Shown here piece by piece: positions 35,837 through 46,439 of a stretch of 64,000 nt of DNA. The notes below the pieces were generated by a model that had not been told where the DNA came from, searched no databases, and saw nothing but the letters and a program-made list of their open reading frames with translations. Source of the DNA: Ancylostoma caninum (taxonomy: Eukaryota > Nematoda > Chromadorea > Rhabditida > Ancylostomatidae); contig JBAJFG010000136.1 in NCBI GenBank assembly GCA_037903475.1, positions 1,240,501-1,304,500 on the forward strand. Reading direction: 5' to 3'. How positions within the stretch are numbered: position 1 is the stretch's first letter; each line of letters begins with the position of its first letter. The translations under genes were made by a program, and so were the position numbers.

Positions 35837-36223
35837 TCACTCCTTCCAATTCAATTTTGGACTTTTAGCTGCAATCCAAAACGCTTCCAATGTTTTGTGT
35901 GCTAATATATCGGGTTCGTATGGCAAGATTGTGACGCCAACTTCAAACTCCACGTTATCATGTGATTGCCTGCGATGAGCACCTAATGGAGTAGAAGGTT
36001 TCGATTTGGTGAGCTCATCAAGATGTTCCCTGATCCGAACGCAAAGTGGCCGCCCTGTTTCGCCTGTGTGACTGTCCCCGCAGGATTGGCAGCGTATAAG
36101 ATATATCAATCCTGAGGCCATGCAATCCTCCATCCTACCGAACGGAAAAATGATACAGTTAGGCGTTGTACATAGGCGATCGTACGCTCTGTTGCGAACC
36201 AGAAACGGACTCATCGCAGGCAA
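35837..36223 (-). pseudogene. Penelope-like element, GIY-YIG endonuclease C-terminus
   Basis: This minus-strand frame of 128 codons is the C-terminal part of a Penelope-like retroelement protein. A Cys-rich linker (LCTTPNC...) precedes GLIYLIRCQSCGDSHTGETG, where GLIYLI and SHTGET stand for the GIY and YIG motifs. RPLCVRIREHL supplies the catalytic Arg-bearing helix. It ends normally (EAFWIAAKSPKLNWKE). The RT domain upstream is absent because an inverted copy begins at 36208. After the stop the minus strand reaches GAGGAACTTCAAAC, the element's terminal motif, within 35 bases, so the 3' untranslated part is deleted. In the family this domain nicks target DNA for insertion. Likely inactive as a fragment. 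Confidence 0.85.
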
Positions 36224-36730
36224 TCACATGGTAACGTGGAGTTTAAAGTTGGCGTCACGATCTTGTCATACGAAGCCGTTATATTAGCAGCAAACATTGG
36301 AAGTGTTCTGGATTGTAGCTAAAATCCAAAAATGAATAGGAAGGAGGAGTGCATCGCAATAATCAACGAGCTCGCACCCTTTCAAAACCTCTGCGAGTTT
36401 TGACCTGCGTGGGCAGGTCGCTAGGGCACCTTAAATACCCCTAGCGGCAAGGTTTGGCATTAGGTGGTCCACTACTCTACCCACAATCCGGTTATTGAGG
36501 TGAGCGCTAACCTATCTGCGTCTCTGATGTTGTTTCTGACTCTACTTCTCTTTTGAATTAAGTTCCTGTGGGAAGATGTGGTGTTTGAGAGGGTAGATTA
36601 CGAATGTCTCGACTTTTCAGGCTCTGACGAAGGCGAGCGCCGAAACGTTAGCCGAATAAAGATCGATAAGAGTCTTGGCCTACAGCTGAACGTAAAGAAC
36701 TTCAAACCACGTATGGGTTTTGGAGCTAAA
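36208..36730 (+). mobile_element. second Penelope-like 3' end, inverted relative to the first
   Basis: From 36208 the plus strand repeats the end of the same ORF (GGCAATCACATGGTAACGTG, matching the minus-strand text at 35990-35960). It is translatable as HGNVEFKVGVTILSYE and then frame-broken. A roughly 270-base untranslated region, a hammerhead ribozyme (36620-36653) and the terminal GTAAAGAACTTCAAACC (36694-36710) follow. The two copies are head-to-head at about 36208-36223, a junction type common for Penelope-like insertions. Confidence 0.75.
36620..36653 (+). ncRNA. minimal hammerhead ribozyme of a Penelope-like element
   Basis: All conserved parts are present in order. Stem I 5' arm GGCT is at 36620-36623 and the core CTGACGA (consensus CUGANGA) at 36624-36630. 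Stem II is GGCG-AG-CGCC (36632-36641), the core GAAA is at 36642-36645, and C-G forms a one-pair stem III. The cleavage triplet GTT is at 36647-36649, with stem I 3' arm AGCC at 36650-36653, complementary to GGCT. Self-cleavage would fall between 36649 and 36650. Such minimal type I hammerheads are known in terminal repeats of Penelope-like elements, which fits its place on the same strand, downstream of a GIY-YIG remnant. The very short stem III suggests weak activity unless dimeric. Confidence 0.8.
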
Positions 36731-37143
36731 AAATTATAAGTGCATAAGAAATGGTGATGTCAGTTTTCTCCAGAGATGCACTTCTTGTGTGCATAAACTG
36801 CCAATGTTTCCGGCTCCAAGTTCCTACGAGGAGGATTAGTACACTGTTCCTGTATTAAAACTGTGGAACAAGCGCAAATTGAATTGAATCTGGGGCCAGT
36901 TTACAGAAGCATGGTCAATTTGAATTGCCGCCGCGTGGATAAGCGCTCCCATGAGCGAACATAGGCAATATTTGATCGCGCGTTCAGATGCGAAAGAAGT
37001 CCTCGAATGCCTTGAACTTCTCTTGTGTTTCTTGCAATTTCATTCAATTTCATTCATTTATTGGTTTTGAGTTCTGCCCTCTCAAGGCGTCAGACCCCTT
37101 CACAAGAATCATGATGTTATTACACAGGTCAGGATGATTGCAG

Positions 37144-37278
37144 GACTCCAATATTAACATATCTCTCAATGTAGAAGAAGAGATAAACGAATATCTTTCA
37201 TGGGCACTTTTGTATACAAACGGCTCTGAAGTCCCTCCATCGTTCGTGAAGACAGCTGAAATGCATGCCCACATTCAG
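37144..37278 (+). CDS. FN3-like gene, 135-base exon, copy 2
   Basis: This exon has acceptor TGATTGCAG before 37144 and donor GTGACT at 37279, is phase 0 at both ends and encodes 45 codons. It encodes INISLNVEEEINEYLSWALL then YTNGSEVPPSFVK. It aligns without gaps to 4732-4866 (L-x-V-x-E, W-x-L, NG-x-x-x-P-x-SFV). It is inferred to be the early strands of a second extracellular domain. The 69-base exon and the cysteine exon follow with compatible phases. Confidence 0.7.
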
Positions 37279-38673
37279 GTGACTTTTATCTGCTATATTG
37301 TTCGTAAATACCAGTCAGAGTTCAAAAACTAATGTGCTTCGAAGGTGAGAATGTCAATTTCAAACTGTCTTTCCTCGTCGTTCCGTTACACAAAAATTTC
37401 GGCTCTCTACGTCGGGAATCCATGCTCCTACCCTTGTTGGAAAAAAAATTTGGCTGATGGCTGTTCTGGCAACGATGGGTTGGTTTTGGAGAGAGCTGGT
37501 TGTCCTCTGTAAATGAACAGAAAAGCGTTTGCTGACATCGATATGACAACTTCAGCACAAGCGCTAAGTCATCCTAATTTTCTACAAACTAATGGGCTCT
37601 ATAGTCAATTTCTCGCATGTGCAATCGGTTGACTGGTTTCGCTATCCACACTTCCTTTTCATATACCTACACCATCTTCGTTCACATTCAATTCTGAACT
37701 GATTCAGACCCGTGCAAAAAACTTTTGGAGGTGCCAAAAATCAATGGGGAGCGCAAGTGCAATCTTGTTTGTTGTGGTGTCTTGCGGTCCAGCCGCGCAC
37801 CCCGAGGTACTGTGAGCACGTGAACAACGTCGGGTCGGACGATGGGGTAGGGGGGCTGGTCGGTATTGGGGGTAGGTTCTCCCCTTGGTCATGCTTGACA
37901 GTGCTCGTAGTGTCTGATGAGGTAGATCTTTCGAAAATGATAAGGATATGGGTTCTGCTCCTCTAATACAATTTTTCTCAATTTTTCTTATAGGACTACG
38001 AACGATCCCGACCTTTGTCGCCGCCTTGTGCATGGAACTTACGGATTTCTGTTGATCCTGCTCCTACCGAAATTCCTTTCCTCGGGAGTGATTGTAGTAG
38101 TAGAGGGATCTATACCCTCTTTGTCCTCATTGTTTCTGAGCTCTTTGAAAATGTTCACTGTAGCTTGACCAGTAATTCGGCACAGAGATAACGCCTTCAC
38201 AATGTGCGTTACAGACTTTTAGCCGTGATTCAGTTGAATAATGGTACTGTTCATTACATTGGAAGCAATTTTTACGAGACACCCATTGGAACTAAAAGAT
38301 GAAAAAGTAACAGGAAAATGAGGATAGAACGTGAAACAATCCGGGGATCCTGCGGAAATGGAAGTGCACAGGTATTATCCGGCCACCCTGCATTGGCTAA
38401 TGTATCGGCAAATCGTCTCCTATATGATTGTTCAGAATATAATTGTGAATTTCAAGACGTATCTTTGTCGCGGTTTTCAGTTCCGTGCAAAAACCTTCGA
38501 CGGATCGCCGCGGATCGAACCAGTGGGCGCAACTAATGCCAGCTCTGCAATTGATTTCTCGCATAGGGCGCCAATCAGTAATGTTTTTACACGTAATGAT
38601 GCGATCTTTCCTGCAAGCAAGGGCAGACCGTCATTTCTCACAATGTCGTGGAACAATAATAGGATTCACGATA

Positions 38674-38842
38674 CAGTGCGTGTCAAAACTTTACGCCCAC
38701 CCTAAAAATTCGTCGTTTCGGGCAAGGATCAAGCTTTCTCGAGTAATGGCCTTCACTATCGTTTTCAGCGTGCAAAAAAACCACAAAATCATTTTTGAAA
38801 GGAAAATGCCGCGGTTCGAAACTTTACGCCCACCCTTGAAAA
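38674..38842 (+). mobile_element. Tc1-like transposon end
   Basis: TACAGTGCGTGTCAAAACTT starts a Tc1-type terminal repeat, and AACTTTACGCCCACCC is repeated directly at 38686-38702 and 38819-38835, as in inverted/direct-repeat type ends. The opposite end was not found. Confidence 0.5.
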
Positions 38843-39045
38843 TGTCGGCTACGGAGGAGAGAAATTGCGAATAAGCAGGGAAATGATACGAACTGATGTA
38901 GTAGCGCTCAAGAAGACTTTCGGTACCTTATAGAGCAGTCAAAATCATTGCCGAAGGTATTTTACCTGTCAGTGACTGGGCAAACTCCCCCGAACAAGTG
39001 TGAACAGAACGAAATTTTTTAAAGACTTCAGGTGGTCGTTGACAC

Positions 39046-39306
39046 TTAGCTGATATTTCGATGAATAATCTTAATACGCATAGATGGGAAAGGACACGCT
39101 AGAACACATTTCAAGGTCGACACGACTGACATATCACCCGTCTGGTCCTCTTCGTCCACAGTGTCGACCGAGAAAATCAGCATTAAATTCCTACTATTTT
39201 CAAATTGATCAGTCTCTTCGCATATCAGCATTTGAGGACATTTGAAGCAAGAACACGGTGCCTGTTCTCCGGCGGACGCGAAAATAGAAATGGTCATGTC
39301 ACGCAT
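39046..39306 (-). other. open minus frame, uncertain
   Basis: The 86-codon frame is cysteine-rich (GEQAPCSCFKCPQMLIC) and protein-like, but lacks good splice sites. It lies between plus-strand exons of copy 2, so it is kept as a doubtful candidate only. Confidence 0.15.
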
Positions 39307-39388
39307 TCTAATAATGAAAATTTATTTATTAGTCGAACGGTCTGCTATTCTCCTATCTAGTGGTGTTAATGTTGTTCTTCTATTTTAG

Positions 39389-39457
39389 CAAGGCAACGAC
39401 GCTTACAGGTCAAGCTCCATGGGGAATGTCTCAACCAAAGGAATCCATAGGGTTGGG
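39389..39457 (+). CDS. FN3-like gene, 69-base exon, copy 2
   Basis: This exon has strong splice sites: TTCTTCTATTTTAG before and GTAAGT after. Length 69 gives 23 codons, phase 0 to phase 0, fitting exactly between the 135-base exon (phase 0 out) and the cysteine exon (phase 0 in). It encodes QGNDAYRSSSMGNVSTKG. The only possible copy 1 counterpart is the 30-base exon at 7614-7643. Confidence 0.5.
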
Positions 39458-39693
39458 GTAAGTACATAGTGTATAAAATATGTCATTTCTCGCACTTTTC
39501 ATATTATCACGTCGTTCGAAAAATGTGTGCGCTATTCAATCACCCAAAACTGTACCTCTTCTAAATGCAGTACATGATGCTAACAACAATAGTCATTACC
39601 TAGTGAAACCAGTACAGCAGACATCACTCAGAATTTCAATACGATCTGTGAGCCTAGTGAAATGATGAAATGACAAATCAATGTCTATTTCAG

Positions 39694-39802
39694 CCTTCTC
39701 CCGCACACTCGTTCTTTACCGGGTGTCGATTTTATAGTTTGAACGTGACATTTGTAGACGGTAACACTTCGTTCTATTGCTCACAAGAAAGATGCTATAG
39801 AA
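39694..39802 (+). CDS. FN3-like gene, cysteine exon, copy 2
   Basis: This exon has acceptor GTCTATTTCAG before 39694 and donor GTAAGT at 39803, phase 0 in and phase 1 out. It encodes FFTGCRFYSLNVTFVDGNTS followed by FYCSQERCYR. It matches 12801-12903 in phase and motif order. Cysteines suggest a disulfide-stabilised extracellular domain. The next exon is unclear: a phase-1 exon after TGAAATGCAG at 39869 would stop at once (AGT TAA). An alternative terminal exon at about 40191-40382 (plus) has a GPI-like hydrophobic tail (SGAFSLVFLELLAI) but the wrong phase. Confidence 0.65.
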
Positions 39803-39987
39803 GTAAGTTCCGTGCGAGAAAGCTCTTCTTTCCAAAGTTATCCGTAAAACAGCACCATTGAAATGCAGGTTAAAAATGGTAGTCTACCAGCTGAAGGCTT
39901 CTCAATTTTCTTCAAATTTTTCTGCTTGGATGACAAATCAAGCCACCTGTTCCTAACTTCTCATCAAAACGCCCATTATCAAAGAAT

Positions 39988-40314
39988 TTAGCTTATTGAG
40001 GATTCTACTTCGTTTAGAGGAGGAAAGGCGTGAAAGAATTTTGGATAATCATGCATACACAGTATTGATGCAAAAGTTTTATCGGTTTCTCTTTCAAAGT
40101 CTATAATTCTCCCTGGATAACGGTACCAACTAATTACTTGCAAAGCAAGACCTCCTCTTCTTCCTATATGTTTAACCTGCGTCCATTGCAGTTTGGACGC
40201 AAGAAATACCCGAAAATTTGCGAACACTGTGTTTTCCAAGAAGACCAAAAGCAATTTGGTTCGAAACACCTTTACTTCATTTAGCCTTGTCACTACCAAT
40301 TCCACGGCCTCCAC
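39988..40314 (-). CDS. possible terminal exon of minus-strand gene
   Basis: The minus frame is open for 108 codons, with CTTTTCTCTAAAG as a possible acceptor near 40313, and reads NEVKVFRTKLLLVFLENTV and WYRYPGRIIDFERETDK to a TAA. Its entry phase (2 bases complete a codon) fits the exit phase of the exon at 43140-43260. No family was recognised. It overlaps a possible plus-strand frame (40191-40382), and only one of the two can be real. Confidence 0.4.
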   Translation of the reverse strand: MEAVELVVTRLNEVKVFRTKLLLVFLENTVFANFRVFLASKLQWTQVKHIGRRGGLALQVISWYRYPGRIIDFERETDKTFASILCMHDYPKFFHAFPPLNEVESSIS

Positions 40315-40661
40315 TTTAGAGAAAAGCGGACAAGCATTTTCTGGAGCATTTTCTTTAGTTTTTTTGGAACTCTTGGCGATCTAGTCAGTGCTGTTACTTC
40401 TGAGCAGTACACTGAATTAAATACTGAGCTAGGGAAGTCCGGCAACTCTTAACGAAATGTACACTCATCTACAGTTCGTGATGCTGATTCCAAATCCGTT
40501 TCCTTATTTGCTGCGGATCTCTCTGCGAACAATCAAATGACATAGTTCTGGCTCGTTCAGAGAGGCCAAATCTGAATTTCGCGTTATATTCTGCAAAAAC
40601 ATGCGCGAAACTATTTCATACTTGCCAACTAATCATAGTTAATATTAATTGGCATTTTATG

Positions 40662-41784
40662 AGCGTGTGTGTACGTGTGTGTGTGTGCAAGAGAACCAGC
40701 CATTGACGTCAGAAAGTACCGACACCATCGTGTTTAGCGCATCGAGTTATGTATAAAAAAGTTGCAAATTTTGATAGTTTTGATTTTTACCTTGATTTAA
40801 AGGTGTTTTGGGCCACGTTTCTCATGTTCAGACATGTTAATGGCCGACAGTTGTTTTCAACACGGTCGGAATGAGTGAGATAGGCCTATGATTACATGAC
40901 CGTATAAAAGAAAAGAGATGGGCAGGACAGTTTTATAACGAAGAGGAGGATCTAGGCGGACGAGGGATGACATAGACAGGGGTTGGCCCGCACAGATGGT
41001 GGAGAAGGAGACACGAAACGAGCCCAGAGCTATGTCAGAAGCGCGTCGGCGCTCGGTAAGGGAAGAGTTGCCGTTGAAGGAAGAACAGCAGTGAGAGTGA
41101 TGCGCAAAAGTGGGGAAACGCCTGGAATCGGGTCCAAAGGTGTGGTAAGGGTGCGTCGGTGTCCAAAAGTGGGGAAACGCCTGTAGTCGGGTCCAAAGGT
41201 GTGGTAAGAGTGCGCCGGTGTCTAACATTGGGGAAACGCCTGGAATCGGGTCCAAAGGTGTGGCAAGGGTGCGTCGGTGTCCAAAAGTGGGGAAACGCCT
41301 GGAGTCGGGTCCAAAGGTGTGGTAAGGGTGCGCCGGCATCCTAAACTGGGGAAGCGCCTGGAGACGGGTCCAAAGGTGTGGTAAGGGTGCGCCGGCGTCC
41401 AAAAGTGGGGAAACGCCTGGAGTTGGGTCCAAAGGTATGATAAGGGTGCGTCGGTGTCCAAAACTGGGGAAACGCCTGGAGTCGAGTCCAAAAGTGTGAT
41501 AAGAGTGCGCCGGCGTCCAAAACTGGGGAAACGCCTGGAGTCGGGTCCAAAGGTGTGGTAAGGGTGCGCCGGCGTCCAGAAGAGAGGGGAACGCCTGGAA
41601 TCAAGTCCAACGGTGTGATAAGGGTTTGCCGGGGTCGAAAGTGTGGAAGATGTCACGCACGGGTCCACACCTGCGAGAGTAATATGCCAGCGCTCAGTAA
41701 AGGAGAACACACACGTATGTGAGGCAAGCGAAGCGAGCCCAAAAGAAGCCTGAGAGTCCGGCGTTAGTCGGACGATCAGGCTGG
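40662..41784 (+). mobile_element. non-autonomous Helitron-like element, copy B
   Basis: A short GT tract (40662-40687) is followed by the shared block (GAACCAGCCATTGACG, CACCATCGTGTTTAGC, GATAGGCCTATGATTACA) and a clean 59-bp minisatellite of about nine units (41112-41640, units starting GGGGAAACGCCTGG). The tail then ends in a hairpin GTCCG-GCGTTAGT-CGGAC (41756-41773), seven bases and CTGG (41781-41784), followed by T. A subterminal hairpin plus CTRR before a T is the Helitron 3' signature. The 5' TC end could not be fixed. There is no Rep/helicase, so it would need an autonomous partner. Confidence 0.75.
41112..41640 (+). repeat. 59-bp minisatellite array
   Basis: About nine units with period exactly 59 (unit starts at 41112, 41171, 41230, 41289 and onward), ending in the Helitron-like tail. 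Because 59 is not a multiple of 3 and the unit lacks stops on the minus strand, all three minus frames stay open, giving long meaningless ORFs of 124-191 codons. Confidence 0.95.
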
Positions 41785-41799
41785 TTAAAATCATATTAC

Positions 41800-43139
41800 G
41801 CTTCCAAAACTTTCTTAGACCCAGATAAGTTCCTGCGATCTTTTAGGAGCATACTTCCAAGAAGCCAAAATTTGGCCGCCCTGGGCAAGCTAGAATCGTA
41901 ACTCTTTACAAAGAGCTCCGCTGTAGAAAAGGAAAACTGATTTGAGATCTACAACAGAAACTGCACACGACAGTGCTCTGAAGCAATAATCCTAGGTATT
42001 CATTTGAGTTTTGTGGTGAGCGCATTTGTTTATACACCAGATTCCTAGGCGTTGAAATGAGGGAAATACCCTTCTCACACACGCATGGATAGATGACAGA
42101 ATCCGAAAAAAATGTCTAGGTACAGAAAAAAGATACCCAGGCGTTCAAAGTACGAATTCATACCTACACCGTGAAACAGAATAATAGTCAGCTTTCGAGT
42201 GGAGATCCCTAGGCCTTCAAATTCCCTCAGACATGGCTGCACACCTCCTCGCACCTCCTTTTCACCTAAAAATATCTTGGCGCTAGACTAAGACATTTCC
42301 AGGTGAGAAAGATGTGCAATGAGTAATAAACAAAGAAACAAAACAAAACAACACTTACTTCATCAAAAGAGTGAACACTCAAAAAGTAAGCAACCATTCA
42401 AAAAATAAACTTTCAAAAAGTAAAAACATTCATGTCTCCAAAATAGAAATAAGAGGAAGGATAAATCTTTACATCTTCAAAACAGCTGGAACGTGTAGGA
42501 AACTCCAAACGTACGCAGGGAAGGGTCCGACGCCTGCATCTCTGCCTAGGAGAGCCGCGCCGCGGTCCCGACCCCTATCTGCATACGTTTGGAATTTCCT
42601 GTAGATGATATGAAGTGAACCTAAGGAAAAAAAGCTTCAACTTCAAGCGTCAATTAAGTGACAATAACAAAGTGAACAAAACGTAAGGCACCGTCGAACC
42701 CTGGAGAAGGAAACCGTACATTAGAGGCAGTAAAAACCAGAAGATTTTCAGAAGTGAGCACAATATAAAAATACCTGCAAGTGCAAAAAGAGGTGCATTT
42801 TATGGGCGGTTAGTGAACTGTACAAAGCGAAGTGAATCTTAAGAACAAATTCCTATTCCTTTTGTTCTTCATCTTCATCTCGTCCCCATCGGCATTCTTG
42901 AGCTGACGTCTACATATTTCGCTAAGCAGATAGAATGAAGTTTCAAGTAGTGCTTAAATGTGAAGAATATGACACTCACAGACCTGTGTGCAGTGAAAAA
43001 TTCTTTTCTTCGTCCGAGATCTTTCGACTTCGTCCTCCTCATCAAATAAGGCTGCCCCTCCGGTTTTCATCGTGTCGACTATAAAGTCTAAAATTGTTTA
43101 TAGACCAAATTGAGGGAACTGTTGAATTGAACGACTTAC
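41800..43139. other. stretch without recognised gene
   Basis: No coding or repeat feature was identified apart from a weak inverted repeat (AGGAAACTCCAAACGTA near 42497 with TACGTTTGGAATTTCCT near 42584) enclosing a GC-rich spacer, which may be a small foldback element of about 105 bp. Confidence 0.35.
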
Positions 43140-43260
43140 CAACGATGACCTGGTATGGCAATCCAATGAAGTCGTTTGCATGTGGCCTTTTACGTGCCGT
43201 GACATACTTGTGGTTCGGTGGGTTGTAGCCCCGAAATTGGGAAGTTAGAGTGAAAAAATA
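43140..43260 (-). CDS. internal exon of unknown minus-strand gene
   Basis: The minus strand has acceptor TTTATTTTTTCCTCAG and donor GTAAGT, both strong. The exon is 121 bases, phase 0 to phase 1, and reads YFFTLTSQFRGYNPPNHKYV then KRPHANDFIGLPYQVIV. The composition is clearly protein-like. I do not recognise the family. It would splice in phase to the long frame at 39988-40314. The first exon may be 43331-43408. Confidence 0.55.
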
Positions 43261-43330
43261 CTGAGGAAAAAATAAAGTTCCTACTGGCCGGTTTTTTGTT
43301 GATCCTGGCCACGACAAATAAGTTACAGAC

Positions 43331-43408
43331 CTGGGCCGAAACGAGATACGGGAATGGTGTAGTCCCCAGCGGCTGGTTTGTAGTCCGGTGATCCGAAGTG
43401 GTCGGCAT
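43331..43408 (-). CDS. possible first coding exon, same minus-strand gene
   Basis: An ATG at 43406-43408 opens 26 codons (MPTTSDHRTTNQPLG...) ending at a GTCTGT donor in phase 0, with a 70-base intron to the 43260 acceptor. A second frame of this stretch (YADHFGSPDYKPAAGDYTIP) also looks coding but would not join in phase, so the true frame is uncertain. Confidence 0.35.
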
Positions 43409-43741
43409 ATATTCACACACGCCTGCTTCCTTCTTGCATGAGTTGCCGCTGTAAGGAACTCGCAGTTTCCGCCGACCTACCTAGTGTGCCAGTTCTATTT
43501 GCTGGTGGAGCAAGGTTTCCAGATCACGCCTGCCGAACCTATTGTACTCATTTGCGAGTCTGACCAGCCGCACACGTCTATCGGCTCTCTATTTCGACGC
43601 AAATATAACTGCTGAAACGCGCGAGCCTAGTGCACAAGTATAAGTAGAAAAGAAAAGAAGTTAGAAAAGTAAAAATAAGGTACTATTGTACTTCAGCGGC
43701 CACTAGGGTGCTGATCAAGAATATCATACTAATATCGAATA

Positions 43742-44150
43742 TCATCAAAATGATCGAGAAACTGATTTTTGAAAATCGGTTTCTTGATTTGGAAGCCAGG
43801 AAACATTCGAGAGCCACAGTTGCATCATGTTACAGTCCTTGTCGAAAAGATAGACGGATTCCGTCACTGCAGAAACACGGCGGGACCTAAACGATGGATG
43901 CGGAGAGTGCATGCTCCAAGTGAGAGGGTCCAGTAGGTCCCATCGCGATTCTGCGACCGCGACGATATGAAACCGCACGCGCAATCCATCTTTTTGACAA
44001 GGACTGTACATGATGGAACTGTGACCCATGAAGCATACGTACTCTTCAAAATCATCAAAGTTATCAAGAAACTGATTTTCGAAAACCAATTTCTTGATTC
44101 ACGAACAAGAAAACTTCCGCAAACCACAGTTGCATCACGTTACATGATGC
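43742..44150. repeat. element with ~100-bp direct repeats, each holding a palindrome
   Basis: 43742-43840 and 44050-44145 share GAGAAACTGATTTT...GGTTTCTTGATT, then CCACAGTTGCATCA(T/C)GTTACA. Inside each is a palindrome (ATCAAGAAA...TTTCTTGAT around TTTCGAAAA). The class is unknown. Confidence 0.6.
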
Positions 44151-44174
44151 CACTGTGGTGTTTTAAGATACATT

Positions 44175-44216
44175 AATGTGTCTTCATCATGTAATGAGAC
44201 ATGATGAAGACACATT
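44175..44216. repeat. perfect 18-bp hairpin
   Basis: 44175-44192 is the exact reverse complement of 44199-44216 with a 6-base loop (AATGAG), core GTGTCTTCATCATGT. It adjoins the direct-repeat element. Confidence 0.85.
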
Positions 44217-44584
44217 TAACAAAATGTTGATTTTCGAAAACGGCGGAAATTATTGATGTCTACTCGGTGTGTCGACCGCGTCAAACGTGGGCGCGCGATT
44301 CGAATTTTCACCCAACAGAACCTAGAAAGCCGCCCAAAGCTGGGGAAATGCCATGAAGGATCACACATCTGGCTCACCATTATTTTTTCACGCGTGCGCG
44401 GGGCCATGCGAAATTTCGCGCGTGAACGTCACGCAAGTTTGCGTACTTGTGAATAATGTCCTGTCGACAGGGCTAAAACCCTAACAGAACCGAAAAAACG
44501 CCTGCAATGTTCCCATTCGCAACGAAATGGGTAGGAAAACCGGCCGAACTCACAAATACTTTTGAAAAATGCCCAAATTCAGAA

Positions 44585-44735
44585 TACTGGCCAGGGAAAC
44601 AAGCTTTGGTTGACGGGAGGAAGCTTGTCGACAGCTTGGTTTGCTAGTTAAAAGCTTGTTTGCAAGTTGTTTTCGGGCAAAACTGGGCCGACAACTTGTT
44701 CTTGGCGTTCTGTGTTTACACGTAGTTGCCGCAGC
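44585..44735 (-). repeat. SalI/HindIII minisatellite relative, inverse orientation
   Basis: GCTTGTCGACAGCTTGG, TTAAAAGCTTGTTTGCAAGT and GGGCCGACAACTTGTTC are the reverse complement of blocks at 29690-29730. Confidence 0.65.
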
Positions 44736-44784
44736 CACCTCTCAACCCCAGCAGTTTTTGTATAACTAGTCCTTTGCCAGCTTG

Positions 44785-45114
44785 TCAATCCACGTAAAGG
44801 AATCGCCTTGTAGCTGACTTAGCATGCCTTATCCGGAATCTACAGCGTTGAATCTCATTTATGAATTCATATGAGTTCACAATTCGAGCTTCCACAAAAC
44901 GTAGAAATGGAGTAAGAATTTTCACCAGTAATGCTGATGAGTAATGATGGAAATGATGTGGAAGAACGTGGAATGCATGCGCTCGAGCGAGTGCAATCCC
45001 GAGTCCGTGGTGAATGGCCCGTACACAAGCGATGATATAACGAAGAAACTGATTCATTCTCTGCATCTTACACATTTCAGCGAGGTAGCGAAGTTCACTT
45101 TTGGTGCAGAGCAC
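44785..45114 (-). other. 109-codon open frame, uncertain
   Basis: The minus ORF from ATG to stop (SELRYLAEMCKMQRMNQFLR, FEINEIQRC-like tail) is the longest unexplained frame here. No domain, signal peptide or splice sites were recognised. Confidence 0.15.
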
Positions 45115-45605
45115 GTCTAACTTTGGGGATCTTTGCTTGGGAAATTAGCACCAACTGAACGGGGGGAGGTCCGTGGCTCCACTACCAAAACACACATAGA
45201 AATATTAGGTCATGGGGTCACTGATTTTTCTAGGCAATAAAAGGATTCATTAGCTTAGATCCAGTAGCCAGCTTACTCTGTCCGATAGTCCACCGCAAGC
45301 AGGAATTATTGGTCGTGTCTTCACTTCGGACAAACTCACATTCTCAAAGTCAACGTTCGGCTTAAAGTCACCTCATGATGGGTACCTGGATGTCAACAGA
45401 ATCCGATTCTACTCGACGAGCTGACTCCAGTGATATGCTTGAGTTTTGAAAAAAACGGTCGAAAACCCTATTTTGAAGGTCAAATTCGATACTGGTCTCC
45501 TTCTTGCTAGAAAACTAGAGAAAGCGAATGAAAACTTAAGTATGCAAATTAGGATGAACTTCTCAGCAGTAGCTATCATGTCTTATAATAACGGGCTTAC
45601 TCTTT

Positions 45606-46435
<830 letters not shown>

Positions 46436-46439
46436 TTAT

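Noticed and set aside
40191..40382. Plus-strand terminal exon with GPI-like tail for FN3-like copy 2
   Set aside because: The entry phase does not fit the preceding exon and the opposite strand has a longer open frame; kept only as a note.
41101..41640. Possible CRISPR-like array (regular 59-bp repeat)
   Set aside because: The whole unit repeats without unique spacers, in a eukaryotic Helitron-like element.
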